The notes: a model not told the origin generated them from the letters alone. 64,000 nucleotides of DNA from Chloranthus sessilifolius (GCA_021018995.1 CM037588.1:79457765-79521764); one strand, 5' to 3'; counted from the stretch's first letter, positions 10,843 through 22,009 are shown. Program-made: numbers and translations.

Positions 10843-13250
10843 GTGTTGGTTAAATCTGCGGACGAGCTTATTCCCCTAACTGGTAAGGTTAATCAAACGG
10901 TCATTAATGGTTCACATATGAGTGATTTACGTCCGGGGTGGTCTATCGCCGGCAAATATTACCAGCGGGTTAATGTTTTTAAAAATTCGGCCACTCGGCT
11001 GACTGGGGTCTCTTTCGTTGAGACTGTGAAGAATCGAGGGAAAGAAAGAGGGGATTCAGGCTGCTCATCGATGGCCGTTGAGGAGGTCTCCTGCGTGCCG
11101 GAACTGAGTGATGGCATGGCCGAGCTAAAGTTCGATTCTCCACAGTTTCCTTCCCTAGTCAATAACCTACGAAGCTATTGGGTTTTTCTTCACACTTTCA
11201 GAGATACTTTAACTTTGTTCCATTTACATAGATGGTACAATTTACATGGGAAGCTTCTATTAGACCTAGTATATCTTCTATTTCTGAAACTAAGTTCCTA
11301 CCGGGATTTGGCACGGAAGAGGTGGCTAAAGTCTTCTGCGCTACTAAGCTGCTACGCATTGATGGGATCCTGGTTGAGTGTGGGTGTTGAGAGCCTTCGG
11401 TTGGAGACCTTTCTCTTCATCGGTGGGGAGGAAGGGCTTGAATTCGGGTGCTGGGCTTACCGCTCCATGCTTCATCCCCTGAAGTGCTTGAGGGGATCGA
11501 AGACAAATGTGGTAGCTTCATCCTAGTTGACCGTGGAACGGATGACCCCTGGAGTGTGAGTGCTGCCAGGATTCTCGTTGTTGTTGATCGACTAGAGCAC
11601 ATCCCCAGATGTTGCGAGGTCTGTGTCGGTGGCTAGAAATTCCGGGTCTTCATAGAAGTGGCGTTGGTGGAGAGGGTGATCGTCCCTCAGCGCTCGGGCG
11701 ATGTATCCCCGGGGCCTTGGAACTCCGACGTAGACGTATTCTGTGGTTCCGCAAAAGAAGTATCGACGGAGATCGAACCAATCAGGGACTGGGTGGAAGG
11801 GCCCGGTCGGCCATCGGCGAGAAGACCGGAGGGGAGCTCGACCGAGAGTCCGCCTCATGGAAGGGGGGAATTGTGGGGGTCGTCCTCGTCGGCGGGGCTC
11901 CGAGGTGCCCTGGGCTCTGTCGGGATTGCTCATCCTCCTTTGGCTGAACTTGAAGAGGGAGAAATTGTAGATGAGATATGTCATCTACAGCTAGCAGAGG
12001 GGATCAGAGATGATTCCGGTGGGTGGCGACAACCGGCGGTACCAAAAAATCGCCAGGTTCAAATGTCTCGCTCGGAACTTGATCTCTTATCGTTGAGATG
12101 TTCAACGGCTCTCGTTCTGCCGTACTTAGGCTTCGGTTGTCAGACGACACCAGTGGTGGGTGGTGGGCTGACCTGGTTGCCAGCAGAGAAGGAAGATGAG
12201 GCGCCTTGTCGGTGGGATCCGATGGTGACAGAGGGGCTGTCTGACCTAAAGAGGAAGGCCACTATAGGAGATAAAATAGGGGTTTTGGTCTTTTATAGAA
12301 GGAGGTGGAGAAGCAGAGGGAGGAGGGCTTCGAGGCTGGTGGAGATCGTGACATGTGGCTCGTCAATGGTTTTAGCAAACCACTATTTGGTCTCTAGAAA
12401 CTATGGAAGGGTTTCAACTGCGAGGTTTGACTTTTGTGGTGGTGTTGGGCTACATGGCGACCCTGACATCGTCACTCCCCTCGAGATTTGAGCACGATAA
12501 CCCGGGGATGTTCTGCCATAGTGACGCGTGGCTAGTTTGATATTGCTGACCTGGCACTACATCGAGTTTCTTGTTGCTACCTTGAGCCTACGGTCTGTGA
12601 GAAGCTTGGAGGCTATCCTTCGGAGACATGTGTCCTTCGGGATGGTGACAAGCGACAGCTGGCAGGGGGCTTTCCGGTGGACCTTAGATGGGTCGGATAT
12701 TGGGGGTCTCTGTATGAGATTGGCGATGGACCCGTTTCGATCTGTGTTCTAAAATTTTCGAGCCCGCTATACCCAAGGCCTTGGATCCAAGATCAGGTTT
12801 GCCCCGATGGAGGGCTTTATATGACCCCGAGGAGAGGGGAGCCGAGAGATTACATCATCTGTAACCTCCAGCAGGAGGTCGATTCTACTCATGCTGAGAG
12901 TACCCATCCAATGGCGATACCTTCGGATTCCCAGATTGCTCGTCTATAGAGGGACTCAGACTATAAGGTTGATTCTAGGGCTTGGGAGAATGGCGACAGT
13001 CCTGGCTTTTTGAATGAGGTTGATCGTCTGATCGGAGTGGGGGGTGATTTGGGAATGTCTTTCAAAGGTCCCGCTGAGAAACTCAGAGATGTTTTCAGTT
13101 CTATTCTCACTAGTAGGCACAATAGCAGCAAGAAAAAGAATCACAATATCCCCAGGGAGCTTGTGCGACTTCAATGGGGGATGTCAGACGATAAGGGAGG
13201 TGGGGGTGATTAACTCTCCTCAGGTTTCGACGGGTGGGCATTTCGTTGAT
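10843..13250 (+). pseudogene. LINE ORF1 region, degenerate
   Basis: The region upstream of the endonuclease holds several overlapping broken frames, for example 10843-11526 and 11658-12491. One segment (DSPQFPSLVNNL near 11130) looks like ORF1 protein sequence, but I see no intact RNA-binding domain or zinc knuckle. Assignment to ORF1 rests on position in the element and LINE architecture. The minus-strand frame at 11592-11984 is low-complexity antisense and is not considered real. Confidence 0.55.
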
Positions 13251-13255
13251 TTCAT

Positions 13256-14174
13256 ATGAAGATTTTGTCATGGAACGTGCGAGGTATTAGTGATCGATTC
13301 AAGCAGGTCGGGGTAAAACAGGTCATCTTGTTCATTAATCCGGCGGTCATTACTCTTCAGGAAACCAAATGGGGATGTTGTGATAAGTTTAAAGTCGCAG
13401 CGGTGCTCGGAGGGCATCGATGGGACTGGATAGGAGCTGATTCTATGGGGGCTTCAAGTGGAATTCTGGTAGCTTGGGATTCCGGCCTGTTCGAGAAATT
13501 GGACGATGAGGTGGGCCAATTTTCAGTCTCGGTTGTGCTCCGGATTAGGGACACTGGCAAGGTGTGGACATTCTCCGGTATATATGGGCCTTCAAATGAT
13601 ATACTGCGTGGCGATTTTTGGTTTGAACTGGCGGCTATTTCAGCTAGATGGGAGTTCCCCCATTGCTTTGGGGGGGGGGGGATTTCAACGCCATTAGACG
13701 GGCCCATGATAAAAGTGAGGGTCTGCCAGATAGGGGGTGATGAGAGATTTCAACAATTTTATTTCTGAGGGGGAGCTGATGGATTTGCCTCTGACGGGAG
13801 CAAATTTCACCTGGTCGAATCTTCAGGATAATCCCTCATTCAGCCGGTTGGACCGTTTCCTCTATACCACGGAAAGGATGGATCTTTTCCCGGCTGCCAG
13901 GGTTGAAGGCCTTGCTAGAGCGATGTCGGACCATCGTCCAATCCTATTGACGTGTGAGACTAGGTGGAGAGGTCCGGCCCCATTCCGATTCGAGAATATG
14001 TGGCTGTTGGATCAACAGTTCAAACTTTTGGTCCCTTTGTGGTGGAATGAGCTGGTGCCTACTGGTACGGCTTTGTTTCGTTTCGTTTCAACTGCAAAGG
14101 GGCGCATCAAGGTTTGGAACGAGAGGTTTACGGGTTGGTGCGGACTGCCAAGGAGGACTTACTCCTTCGACTGA
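13256..14174 (+). pseudogene. LINE endonuclease domain, frameshifted
   Basis: The start MKILSWNVRGISD is the standard beginning of the L1-type AP endonuclease (WNxRG), followed by LQETKWG (catalytic Glu region) and FSGIYGPSN. A run of G at about 13669-13680 breaks the frame just before the catalytic GDFNAIRRAHDKSEG block, which is readable in another frame. Frame then returns through LPLTGANFTWSN and LDRFLYT to SDHRPILL (catalytic SDH). All core motifs are present but never in one frame. Confidence 0.9.
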
Positions 14175-14189
14175 AAGAGATAGATAATA

Positions 14190-15995
14190 TCGAGGAGATG
14201 AGGGTCCTCTTGGAGGAGGAAAAAGGAGAGCGGGCCCTTAAAAAGCATGATTTCAACGATAAGTGTAGAGCTGAAGAGGTGCATTGGCGGCAAAAATCCA
14301 AAGTTAGGTGATTGCTAGAGGGGGATCAGAATACGAAGTACTTTCATGCGGTTGCGAATGCGATGTACAAATCCAATTTCATGAGTAGTGTTGTGGTTGA
14401 TGGGGTTCATTACTCTGAGCTGGAGCAGATTCGGGGGAAAGTGGTGAGATATTACTCTAATCTTTACACGGACGATTGTTTGAGCCGGCTGGTACTGGAT
14501 GGGATGTCTTTCAACACCATTTCTGAGGTTGAGAGTACTGAGATGGAGAAGCCGTTCAGCGAGGAAGAAGTTTGGAGGGCAATCAGGTGCGGAGGGAAAA
14601 ATAAATCCCCGGGTCTGGATGGATTTACGCTGGAATTCTACCGTGCTTTCTGGTCGAATCTGAAATCGGATATGATGGGAATTTTCGCTGACTTCCACAC
14701 GATTGGTTTCATTGGTCTGTGTCTAAACTCTACTTTCTTAACGCTGATCCCGAAGAAAAGCGGAGCTGAGGACATATCTGATTTCAGGCCGATTAGTCTC
14801 CTCAACTGCCTGTATAAAATTATTTCCAAAGTTCTTGCCAACAGAATTAAGTTGGTTATGGGTAAGATTATTTTGGATAAGCAGGGAGCTTTTGTTTAGG
14901 GAAGACACTTGGCCGATCTGGTTGCGGTTGCTCATGAGGTGAAACATTCGGCTCACCTATCTCGTCGTCCTACGACCTTATGCAAGGTGGATATGGAGAA
15001 AGCCTATGACAGAGTTAGTTGGGACTGCCTGGACTATATGTTTGGCAGATTTGGGTTCGAGATGGTCTGGAGGAAATGGATGTGTGCCTGCGTCTCATCG
15101 GTATGGTTTTCGGTCCTTATCAACGGTACACCAGCTGGGTATTTCCATAGCTCGTGAAGCCTCCGCTAAGGAGACCCGTTATCTCCTTTCCTATTCAACA
15201 GCGTAGGCGAAGCCCTGGCTGGCCTTATTGTTCGCGCAAAGCAGATTCAACTTATATCGAGGGTGATGGTGGGATCTCAAGGCTGGGCTATCTCGCATCT
15301 GCAATATGCAGATGATACCATTTTATTTGGGCACGCTGCTATGGAGGAGTTTAGTAATCTTACGGACATTCTTGCTGTTTATGAGGCTGTTTCAGGTCAA
15401 CGGGTTAATTTCCACAAATCGGCTATTGCAGGAATTGGTACTAGGGATCAGCAGATGGAGATATTATCGGCTATGGTTAATTGTCCTATTGAGAAGCTTC
15501 CTATAAAATATCTGGGGTTGCCTTTGGGTATCAAGAAACTTTCTGTGCGGGCTTGGGATCCGGTAGTTCAGAAGTTCGAATAGCGGCTGTCTACGTGGAA
15601 AGGCAAATTGTTAAGTTGTGGGGGCCGACTTCTTTTGGTTAAATCTGTGCTCTCAAGCATGCCCATTTTCTTCATGTCTATGTTTCTTTGCCCGGCAGGG
15701 GTTATCCACCGTCTTGAGCAAATTCAAAGAAATTTTCTTTGGGAAGGTGCGGGGCTAGGGAAACGCTACCACCTCGTGAACTGGGAGACCTGCCAGCTCC
15801 CAATGTCTTGTGGTGGTCTGGGTATTCAAAGCCTAAAGGAATCCAATGTTGCTTTACTAGGGAAATGGTTATGGCGCACTGGTTTGGAGAGAGAGAGGAA
15901 GTCTTTGGAGAGTGGTGCTGTGGCTGAGAAGTATGGGTAGTCGAGTGGGAATTGGGGTATCAATATGGCTATGCATAGAGGTTCTTCGGCTTGGT
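14190..15995 (+). pseudogene. LINE reverse transcriptase, multiple nonsense codons
   Basis: Motifs run in order: LLEGDQNTKYFHAVAN, KSPGLDGFTLEFYRAFW, FRPISLLNCLYKIISKVLANR, VDMEKAYDRVSW (motif A), a GDPLSPFLFN block (motif B), LQYADDTILFG (motif C, catalytic YADD near 15303-15335), and KYLGLPLG. Stops occur at 14309-14311 (replacing Trp before LLEGDQN), about 14897 (before GRHLAD), about 15156 and 15168 (inside SSRGLRQGDP), about 15581 and about 15938. Most are one transition away from the conserved codon, consistent with decay of methylated cytosines. The protein continues after the two insertions, to 19660. Confidence 0.92.
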
Positions 15996-16060
15996 GGAAG
16001 GCTATCTGCGGAACCTAGTTCTCGTAGGCTAAATGGATTAGGTTCAGGTGGGGTTGTGGC

Positions 16061-16607
16061 CATTGTTATCAAATGGCTTAAGTGATGCTAAGCGATTTGG
16101 CTCCATTTTGCTTAAGTGAATCACTTAATCGCTTAAGCCATGACATACTTTTTTTTTTTCCAAAAAATAAAAAATAAAAAAATTTAAAGTTCCTTGATCT
16201 TTCCCTTTGAGGCTTTGTAACACACTAACACTAATATTACTAAGTTTACAATAATTTAATTCACTAAAAAAAAATTATAAAGTATAAAATAAAATAAAAA
16301 ACTAGATAGGAAAGATGGGAGGAAATTGAGAGTAAAGATTAGAGGTTAGAGAGTAAGTTTAAACCAAAATAGTTGTGTGAGGAATAGAGGACCCAACCCA
16401 CCCTTTTATAGAGGCAATGGGACCTCAAAAAACAAAAAAATATATATAAGTGCTCCAATCATTATATGATCGCATACTGAGTATGCGATCGCATAAGCCA
16501 TAAAACATGGCTTATGCGATCGCATAATGTCCAAATCGCATAAGCCATCATGGCTTATGCGATTTGGTAGCTTAAAATCCCTTAAGCGATTGCTTATGAC
16601 AACAGTG
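16061..16607. mobile_element. hAT-type MITE inserted in the LINE
   Basis: The target duplication GTTGTGGC is exact at 16053-16060 and 16608-16615. The ends CATTGTTATCA and TGACAACAGTG are imperfect inverted repeats. Removing the element and one duplication restores the LINE frame around WGCGHGSQIRFWYGTW. The 547-bp interior is AT-rich, and its right part has nested palindromes of GCTTATGCGATCGCATAAGC type (16480-16570). No coding capacity. An 8-bp duplication with C-A-type ends is the hAT signature. Confidence 0.92.
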
Positions 16608-16815
16608 GTTGTGGCTCTCAGATTCGGTTTTGGTATGGTACTTGGGTGGATGGGGTTTGTCTTAAAATAAAATGGCTTTTCCGGATATCTATGCCATTTC
16701 CACCAACCAGGGGGGCTGGATCTGTGATTTTGTCTGAGATTCTAGTGGGGGTAGGTTATGGGAGGTCTCCACCCGTAGATCTCTAAGGTGTGAGGAGATG
16801 GCCTCCTTTACTAAG

Positions 16816-17621
16816 TGACGCAGGACAAGCTCGCTTGCTAACCCTAAAATAGCAAAATCCTGCGTGGAAGGGGGTTGAGGGTATTCAAACCCTTCATTAA
16901 AATAAAAATAAAAAGAAGAATAAGATAGGAATCTTCGGATTTGCTCCAAAGAGGCTTGTCGGCTTCACGCCAACGGGTTTTCCGAAGCTTCACACCACGG
17001 CTGTACGTCGGCTTCACACCAAGTCACATGAGAAACAATTGCTCACTCCTCAAGGTTTGAAAGATTCACTCCCTCGGTTGAAAACTCTTCACAAGCTCCC
17101 TAGGGTTTGCATAAAAGCAACTCTCTTTCATTCATAAAAAAAACTCCCTAATTACATTGTTTAAAGACCTTATATAGGGGTCTTACAATAAAGGAAAACC
17201 CTAAAACGAATATTAACTAAAAGACAATTAAACCCCTAAAGTTTTAAAGTTCGAATTTAGAAGTTTAAAACAACTAAAACTCTTCTGCGCGATTTCGATC
17301 GATCGAAATTGAAAATTGATCGATCGAAATTGAAATTCAATCGATTAAAATTTAAAATCGATCGATCGAAATTCATATATTTATGAATATCGTCGTCGAC
17401 ATTCGATTGATCGAAATAGGAGTTCGATCGATCGAAATTTAAATTCGATCGATAGAATTTGCCATGTATTCGATCCTTTTTCCAGAATTTTTGTCGTTAT
17501 GCCTGATTTCCTCTTCTTCACGGGCCGTTTGAAAGCCCATTTATGGGTCCATTTCTTCCTTGCTGATTTTCTTCTATTGACTTGGTCACAGTCCAAACAC
17601 GCAGATCTGAATTCCCCGTCA
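16816..17621 (-). repeat. 3' LTR of the short retrotransposon
   Basis: 806 bp. It matches 18458-19324 throughout and contains about three copies of a ~20-bp repeat built on TCGATCGATCGAAATT at 17295-17370, fewer than the partner LTR. Confidence 0.93.
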
Positions 17622-17752
17622 ATCTCCTCGACTTTGAAAAAGTTCGACCTCGAACTTTGGTCGACATCGATAAGCGTTATCAAGTATATTTGTTCCCCAT
17701 GGATCTCAAACTTTTGAATGGTCTCGGACTCGATAGGGACGATCACAGATGC

Positions 17753-18439
17753 CTATGCTTTGATGATTGCCGGTTCGGTAGGGTCTATCATGGATGCTTG
17801 GACTTCTACGATCGTGGGCTCTTCGACAGTTTCGAGATCTACCACGATCTCAACAACTGGTATGAACTCTTCGTGAACAACGGGCGCCATCGGATCAAAG
17901 CGGATAACTGAATTTGCGTGAACAATGGGCGCCATCAGTTCTTCCATAGGCATGGAAGCACTTTGATTTACTATAGGTTCGGTATCTTCCATCGATACAG
18001 ATACAACCACGGGTTCGAGCTTGATTTCTGGAATGGGCTTTGGGTTAACGAACACGAGTTTAGAAAGCTTAAATCTCAAAGCTTCATGCCTCACCGATAT
18101 GATCTCCTCTTGTAGTTTGAGGAGAAAATCTTCAAGAAATTTTTGAATGAGACTCTTGTTTAATGCCTCCGCTATCTGACGTGTATTTGTTAACTCACGT
18201 ATAATCTCAAGAGTAAACGCTCGATCATATAAAGTTGGCCAATATCGAGGTGCTGAATTCAAATACCTCAAACTCTGCGATCTTGTTTTTACTGCTTCCC
18301 AAGTTTGTCTAATCTTATCGATCGTCTGATACAAATCAAGGAGCTTTTGCTGATCCACAAACGATCCCAATCTAGCGATCATGAATCCATTCAACTCTTG
18401 TAAGGCTGTGATAAATTGTTCTTTACTCATGATGGACAA
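17753..18439 (-). CDS. Uncharacterised 228-aa protein of the short LTR retrotransposon
   Basis: Open frame starting 3 bases past the primer site with MSIMSKEQFITALQELNGF. The N-terminal ~125 residues are predicted largely helical (many Leu, Lys, Glu, Gln, with KLLDLYQTIDKIRQTWEAV and LIQKFLEDFLLKLQEEI). The C-terminal ~100 residues are acidic and Pro/Val-rich (PIVHANSVIRFDPMAPVV). I do not recognise a gag, protease or other domain. A single in-frame TAG (17753-17755) separates it from a further open stretch that runs across the polypurine tract into the LTR, including SSRSNFFKVEEIDGEFRSAC. The related tail NQSSRSNFFKVEGIDANFRS occurs at the pol end of the gypsy remnant near 31970, so the two elements share their 3' end. 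The N-terminal part may be a captured or very diverged gag; this is unproven. Confidence 0.6.
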   Translation of the reverse strand: MSIMSKEQFITALQELNGFMIARLGSFVDQQKLLDLYQTIDKIRQTWEAVKTRSQSLRYLNSAPRYWPTLYDRAFTLEIIRELTNTRQIAEALNKSLIQKFLEDFLLKLQEEIISVRHEALRFKLSKLVFVNPKPIPEIKLEPVVVSVSMEDTEPIVNQSASMPMEELMAPIVHANSVIRFDPMAPVVHEEFIPVVEIVVDLETVEEPTIVEVQASMIDPTEPAIIKA

Positions 18440-18442
18440 CTT

Positions 18443-18454
18443 GCTCTGATACCA
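18443..18454 (-). other. Primer-binding site, initiator tRNA-Met type
   Basis: TGGTATCAGAGC on the minus strand, 3 bases after the 5' LTR end. This is the standard plant retrotransposon primer site complementary to initiator methionine tRNA. Confidence 0.93.
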
Positions 18455-18457
18455 AAT

Positions 18458-19324
18458 TGACGCAGGACAAGCTCGCTTGCTAACCCTAATATAGCAAAAT
18501 CCCGCGTGGAAGGGGGTTTAGGGTATTTAAACCTTTCATTAAAATAAAAATAAAAAGAAGAATAAGATAGGAATCTTCTGATTCGCTCCAAAGAGGCTTG
18601 TCGGCTTCACACCAATGGGTTTTCCGAAACTTCACACCACAGCTGTACGTCGGCTTCACACCAAGTCGCACGAGAAATGATTGCTCACTCCTCAAGGTTT
18701 GAGGGATTCACTCCCTCGGTTGAAAACTCTTCACAAGCTCTCTAGGGTCTGCACAAAAGCAACTCTCTTTCATTCATAAAAAAAAGCTCCCTAATTACAT
18801 TGTTTAAAGACCTTATATAGGGGTCTTACAATAAAAGAAAACCCTAAAACGAATATTAACTAAACGACAATTAAACCCCTAAAGTTTTAAAGTTCGAATT
18901 TAGAAGTTTAAAATAACTAAAACTCTTCTGCACGATTTTGATTGATCGAAATTGAAAATCGATCGATCGAAATTGAAAATCGATCGATCGAAATTGAAAT
19001 TCGATCGATCGAAATTGAAATTCGATCGATCGAAATGGAAATTCGATCGATCAAAATTTAAAATCGATCGATCGAAATTCATATATTTATGAATATCGCC
19101 GTCGACATTTGATCAATTGAAATAGGAGTTCGGTCGATCAAAATTTAAATTCAATCGATCAAATTTGCCATGTATTCGATCTCTTCTCCAGAATTTTCAT
19201 CGTTACGCCTGATTTCCTCTTCACGGGCCGTTTGAAAGCCCATTTATGGGTCCATTTCTTCCTTGCTGATTTTCTTCGATTGGCTCGGTCACGGTCCAAA
19301 CATGCGAATCTGAATTCCCCATCA
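18458..19324 (-). repeat. 5' LTR of the short retrotransposon
   Basis: 867 bp. It is about 60 bp longer than the 3' LTR, largely because it has more copies of the TCGATCGATCGAAATT repeat (18940-19080). Confidence 0.93.
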
Positions 19325-19745
19325 CTAAGCTGCTGTCCCTGATCTATAATAGTCCCCCGAATGGGCAGAGTCAAAACCAGAGGTTTTGGGCCGGAGGCAA
19401 AGACGATAGTTTCAATGTGAAGACGTACTATCGGATGCTCTCACGTCGTCCGCTTATCAAATTTCATGGAGCTAAGTTGTGGAAGTTGGGTATTTCTCCT
19501 ATGGTTAGATTCTTCACTTGGACGCTGACCATCGAGCAGCTCATCCGACGGGGAAAGGAGATTCCCAATACTTGTGTAATGTGCCATTAGCAGGAAGAAT
19601 CAGCTGGGCACATATTTCTCCACTGTCAGACGGCCTACCAGGTCTGTGGAGCGATCCTTACTTTTTTCGGCATGGCCTGGGTCACCCCTTCAACCATTTC
19701 CCAGCATTTCTTGGCCTAGACTTCGGTTTCGTTTGAAGATCAATT
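19325..19745 (+). pseudogene. LINE C-terminal zf-RVT region
   Basis: Continues the LINE after the LTR element. It encodes FNVKTYYRMLSRRP, LWKLGISPMVRFFTWTL and LIRRGKEIPNTCVMCH, then after one stop ESAGHIFLHC. The CxxC...H...C pattern is the conserved zinc-binding region at the end of plant L1-type proteins. The remainder to the A-run at 20071 is untranslated and broken. Confidence 0.85.
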
Positions 19746-20079
19746 TCGGAACCACTGGAGGGTAGCGTTCTTCACAGCTTATGGCTAGAAAGGAATGATA
19801 GAATCTTCGAAAATAAGTCGCGTCCGGCGGGGATGATTATCAAGTCTGTAAGTGACTATGTATCTATGGGTCTCTAGCCGAAGTGAGACTGACGGGGATG
19901 AGGTGGCTCCTTGGGATCCGGGTTAGGACTAGTGGGTTACGTCACTGTTGCTGTACGCCACTATTTCTGCGCTTTGCGCTTTTCTTTGTTTTCTGTTGCT
20001 GTTTTTTGTATCAGTCTTTTTGTCTTCTTCAGCACCTTGCTGGCTTTTAATATATTTCTTACTACTGATCAAAAAAAAA

Positions 20080-20094
20080 TTTGGCACTTGTATT
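20080..20094. repeat. Right target-site duplication of the LINE
   Basis: Exact copy of 10604-10618, placed directly after the A-tail. Confidence 0.95.
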
Positions 20095-20242
20095 TCTTAT
20101 GCATGTTTTTCTCATCTTTTTTCATTTCTTTTCATGGTACATTTTTGTGAAACTGATATTTTATAGCATATGTTTGGAGAATTTTACTTTAGATTTCAAT
20201 CAGCATAAAGTGATTTTCCTGTTTCTTCTTTTCCTACTGTAG

Positions 20243-20406
20243 ATTGCGGATTTCTGGAAAGAGGCTTTGATATTGAGTTCGTTGCACCATCCCAATGTTG
20301 TCTCTTTCTATGGTATTGTTCGTGATGGCCCAGATGGAACTTTAGCAACTGTCACAGAATTCATGATCAATGGATCTTTGAAACAAGTTCTGCAGAAGAA
20401 AGATAG
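20243..20406 (+). CDS. Raf-like protein kinase, exon encoding the alphaC helix to hinge
   Basis: Acceptor AG at 20241-20242 and donor GT at 20407. The exon encodes [40 protein letters not shown] and [14 protein letters not shown] plus two bases of Arg. It covers the alphaC Glu (WKEA), the LHHPNVV block and the hinge of the Raf-like MAPKKK group of plant PB1/ACT-type kinases. The glycine loop and VAIK lysine must be on exons to the left, not found in the window. The exon has no defect. The intron to its left contains the whole 9.46-kb LINE insertion. Confidence 0.93.
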
Positions 20407-20562
20407 GTATATTGCATGTAACAGGATTTTGCTCTATTCAGGCTATATATTTTTGTAGGGATTTTATGCCACAGTGTGAAGTAGCTGTTCTGTGCTGAGC
20501 AATTATGCACGATATAACAGTTCTAAGTTCCTGATCTTCTGAATGTTATTGTTATTGAGTAG

Positions 20563-20710
20563 AACAATTGATCGTCGCAAGAGACTCATTATCGCTATGG
20601 ATGCCGCATTTGGAATGGAGTATTTGCATGGGAAGAACATAGTTCACTTTGATCTGAAGGGCGAGAATCTATTAGTAAATATGAGGGATCCTCACCGGCC
20701 TGTCTGCAAG
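20563..20710 (+). CDS. Raf-like protein kinase, catalytic-loop exon
   Basis: Acceptor AG at 20561-20562, donor GT at 20711. The first base completes the Arg codon split with the previous exon, then 49 codons: [39 protein letters not shown], ...RPVCK. The catalytic loop is HFDLKGEN (Asp, Lys and Asn present); Phe in place of the HRD arginine is usual in this plant Raf-like group. Frame and splice phases are consistent with neighbours. Confidence 0.94.
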
Positions 20711-21052
20711 GTATTCTGTAGTGGAGAATTTATTTTATATTATTTGTTTTTTTATTTTTTACACTTGGCTGTCAAAATTTTTCCTTGGATGTTGTGTTGC
20801 ATGCTTGAGTTTTTCTTGAACCTTCACTTCCTTCTGCTTCTAGAATTATTTTGGAACAAATTATTATCCATCATTAGAAGGTTTCTGAAAATAAAGCCTC
20901 GAAGTTCAGATTGTTAGCTGTACTGGGTTTTCCATCATTGGTCAGCTAGCAGTTTATCCTGATTTCAGATTGTGTTTACTCCATTTGATATTTATATCAT
21001 AAGTTGTTTCTAGCAGCGTGTTACTTAATACATTATTCATTTCTCATCTCAG

Positions 21053-21175
21053 ATTGGTGATTTGGGCTTATCAAAGGTAAAGCAACACACCCTGGTATCA
21101 GGAGGTGTTCGTGGAACTTTACCATGGATGGCACCTGAGCTTCTCAGTGGGAAAACTAACATGGTTACCGAAAAG
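21053..21175 (+). CDS. Raf-like protein kinase, activation-segment exon
   Basis: Acceptor AG at 21051-21052, donor GT at 21176. 41 codons: [20 protein letters not shown] then [24 protein letters not shown] replaces DFG, keeping the magnesium-binding Asp. The activation loop ends with [10 protein letters not shown], the Ser/Thr or dual-specificity APE motif. Confidence 0.94.
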
Positions 21176-21296
21176 GTAGGCTCACTCTGAGCTCTCAACT
21201 TTACGTTTTGAGCGTACTTGTGCGCATTTCTTGGCCATTGTATTCTGTTTTCCTAGAGTATTTCCATGTTGTCCTGATTACATTTTTATGTTGTAG

Positions 21297-21384
21297 ATTG
21301 ATGTTTATTCATTTGGAATAGTCATGTGGGAGCTGCTTACTGGAGAGGAGCCTTACGCAGATATGCACTGTGCTTCTATAATTG
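21297..21384 (+). CDS. Raf-like protein kinase, C-lobe exon
   Basis: Acceptor AG at 21295-21296, donor GT at 21385. 29 codons plus one base: [29 protein letters not shown], with the conserved DVYSFG motif. The following intron is 6,205 bp, expanded by transposon insertions. Confidence 0.94.
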
Positions 21385-22009
21385 GTATGCGCAATATTGT
21401 TAAATATATGGTTTTCAGAAAATTCCATTTCTGCATTAAGAAGTTCTGGGACAATGAACCATCTTTAAAGCTTTTCAGCAACACTCTTGTTCTGCCATTA
21501 ACAAGTTTCTTATGTACAGTGAACAATCTTTAAAGCTTCCTTATGATATTTGTCATCTCTGCCTACAATTCTATGATATTGGTTATTATATTTCCCCACG
21601 TATTGTGATGCGGGATCACTAATTTTCTTTTGTTTAAGAAGTGAAAATATTATGAGTGTTGTATCGACAATATATAAAGTTCATATAATAGGGACCGCGT
21701 TGGACTAGATACATCATACAGTATAAGTTAGAAAATTAGGTATTTAGTTCCTCTTAAATAAACAATCCTTGATTCTGAACTCTGTGAGGCCTTGAGTTTT
21801 CTTTCTGGTTAACATGTGAGAGATCCAACCTACAGAAAAAATATTAGGATCAAAGGCAATACCATTGATATTTGAAGAACATCCACCCAGGAGGGAGTGT
21901 TTCTCTTTATTGTCACGACTATCCCGTTCAGGTCTTCTATATACCATGGTGTGCATTTAAAAGCGAACGTTCCTTACGTTATAAGTCTGGCATGTATCTG
22001 GTTTAAATT

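Larger units (their letters stand above)
16816..19324 (-). mobile_element. Short non-autonomous LTR retrotransposon inserted in the LINE
   Basis: Flanked by a 5-bp duplication CTAAG (16811-16815, 19325-19329). The LTRs begin TGA and end TCA when read on the minus strand, so the 5' LTR is 18458-19324 and the 3' LTR 16816-17621. A primer site TGGTATCAGAGC (initiator tRNA-Met type) lies at 18443-18454, three bases inside the 5' LTR. A purine-rich tract (AAAGTCGAGGAGAT) directly precedes the 3' LTR. The internal region is only 836 bp and has one open frame unrelated to gag or pol as far as I can see, so transposition would need proteins in trans. I counted about 20 substitutions in the first ~350 aligned LTR bases, so it is not very recent. 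Confidence 0.95.
10619..20079 (+). mobile_element. Full-length LINE (L1-type) inserted in the kinase intron
   Basis: Plus-strand non-LTR retrotransposon bounded by perfect 15-bp duplications (10604-10618, 20080-20094), ending in a short A-run (20071-20079). The parts appear in canonical order: ORF1-like region, apurinic endonuclease, reverse transcriptase, and C-terminal zinc-finger zf-RVT region. It is interrupted by a hAT MITE (16061-16607) and an LTR retrotransposon (16816-19324); without them and their duplications it is about 6.4 kb, a normal full length. Stops and frameshifts show it is dead. Several stops are the expected product of C-to-T or G-to-A transitions at conserved Gln, Arg or Trp codons. 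Confidence 0.95.

Noticed and set aside
11592..11984. Minus-strand Arg/Pro-rich 130-residue frame
   Set aside because: Antisense to the degenerate LINE ORF1 region; composition is biased and no domain is recognisable.
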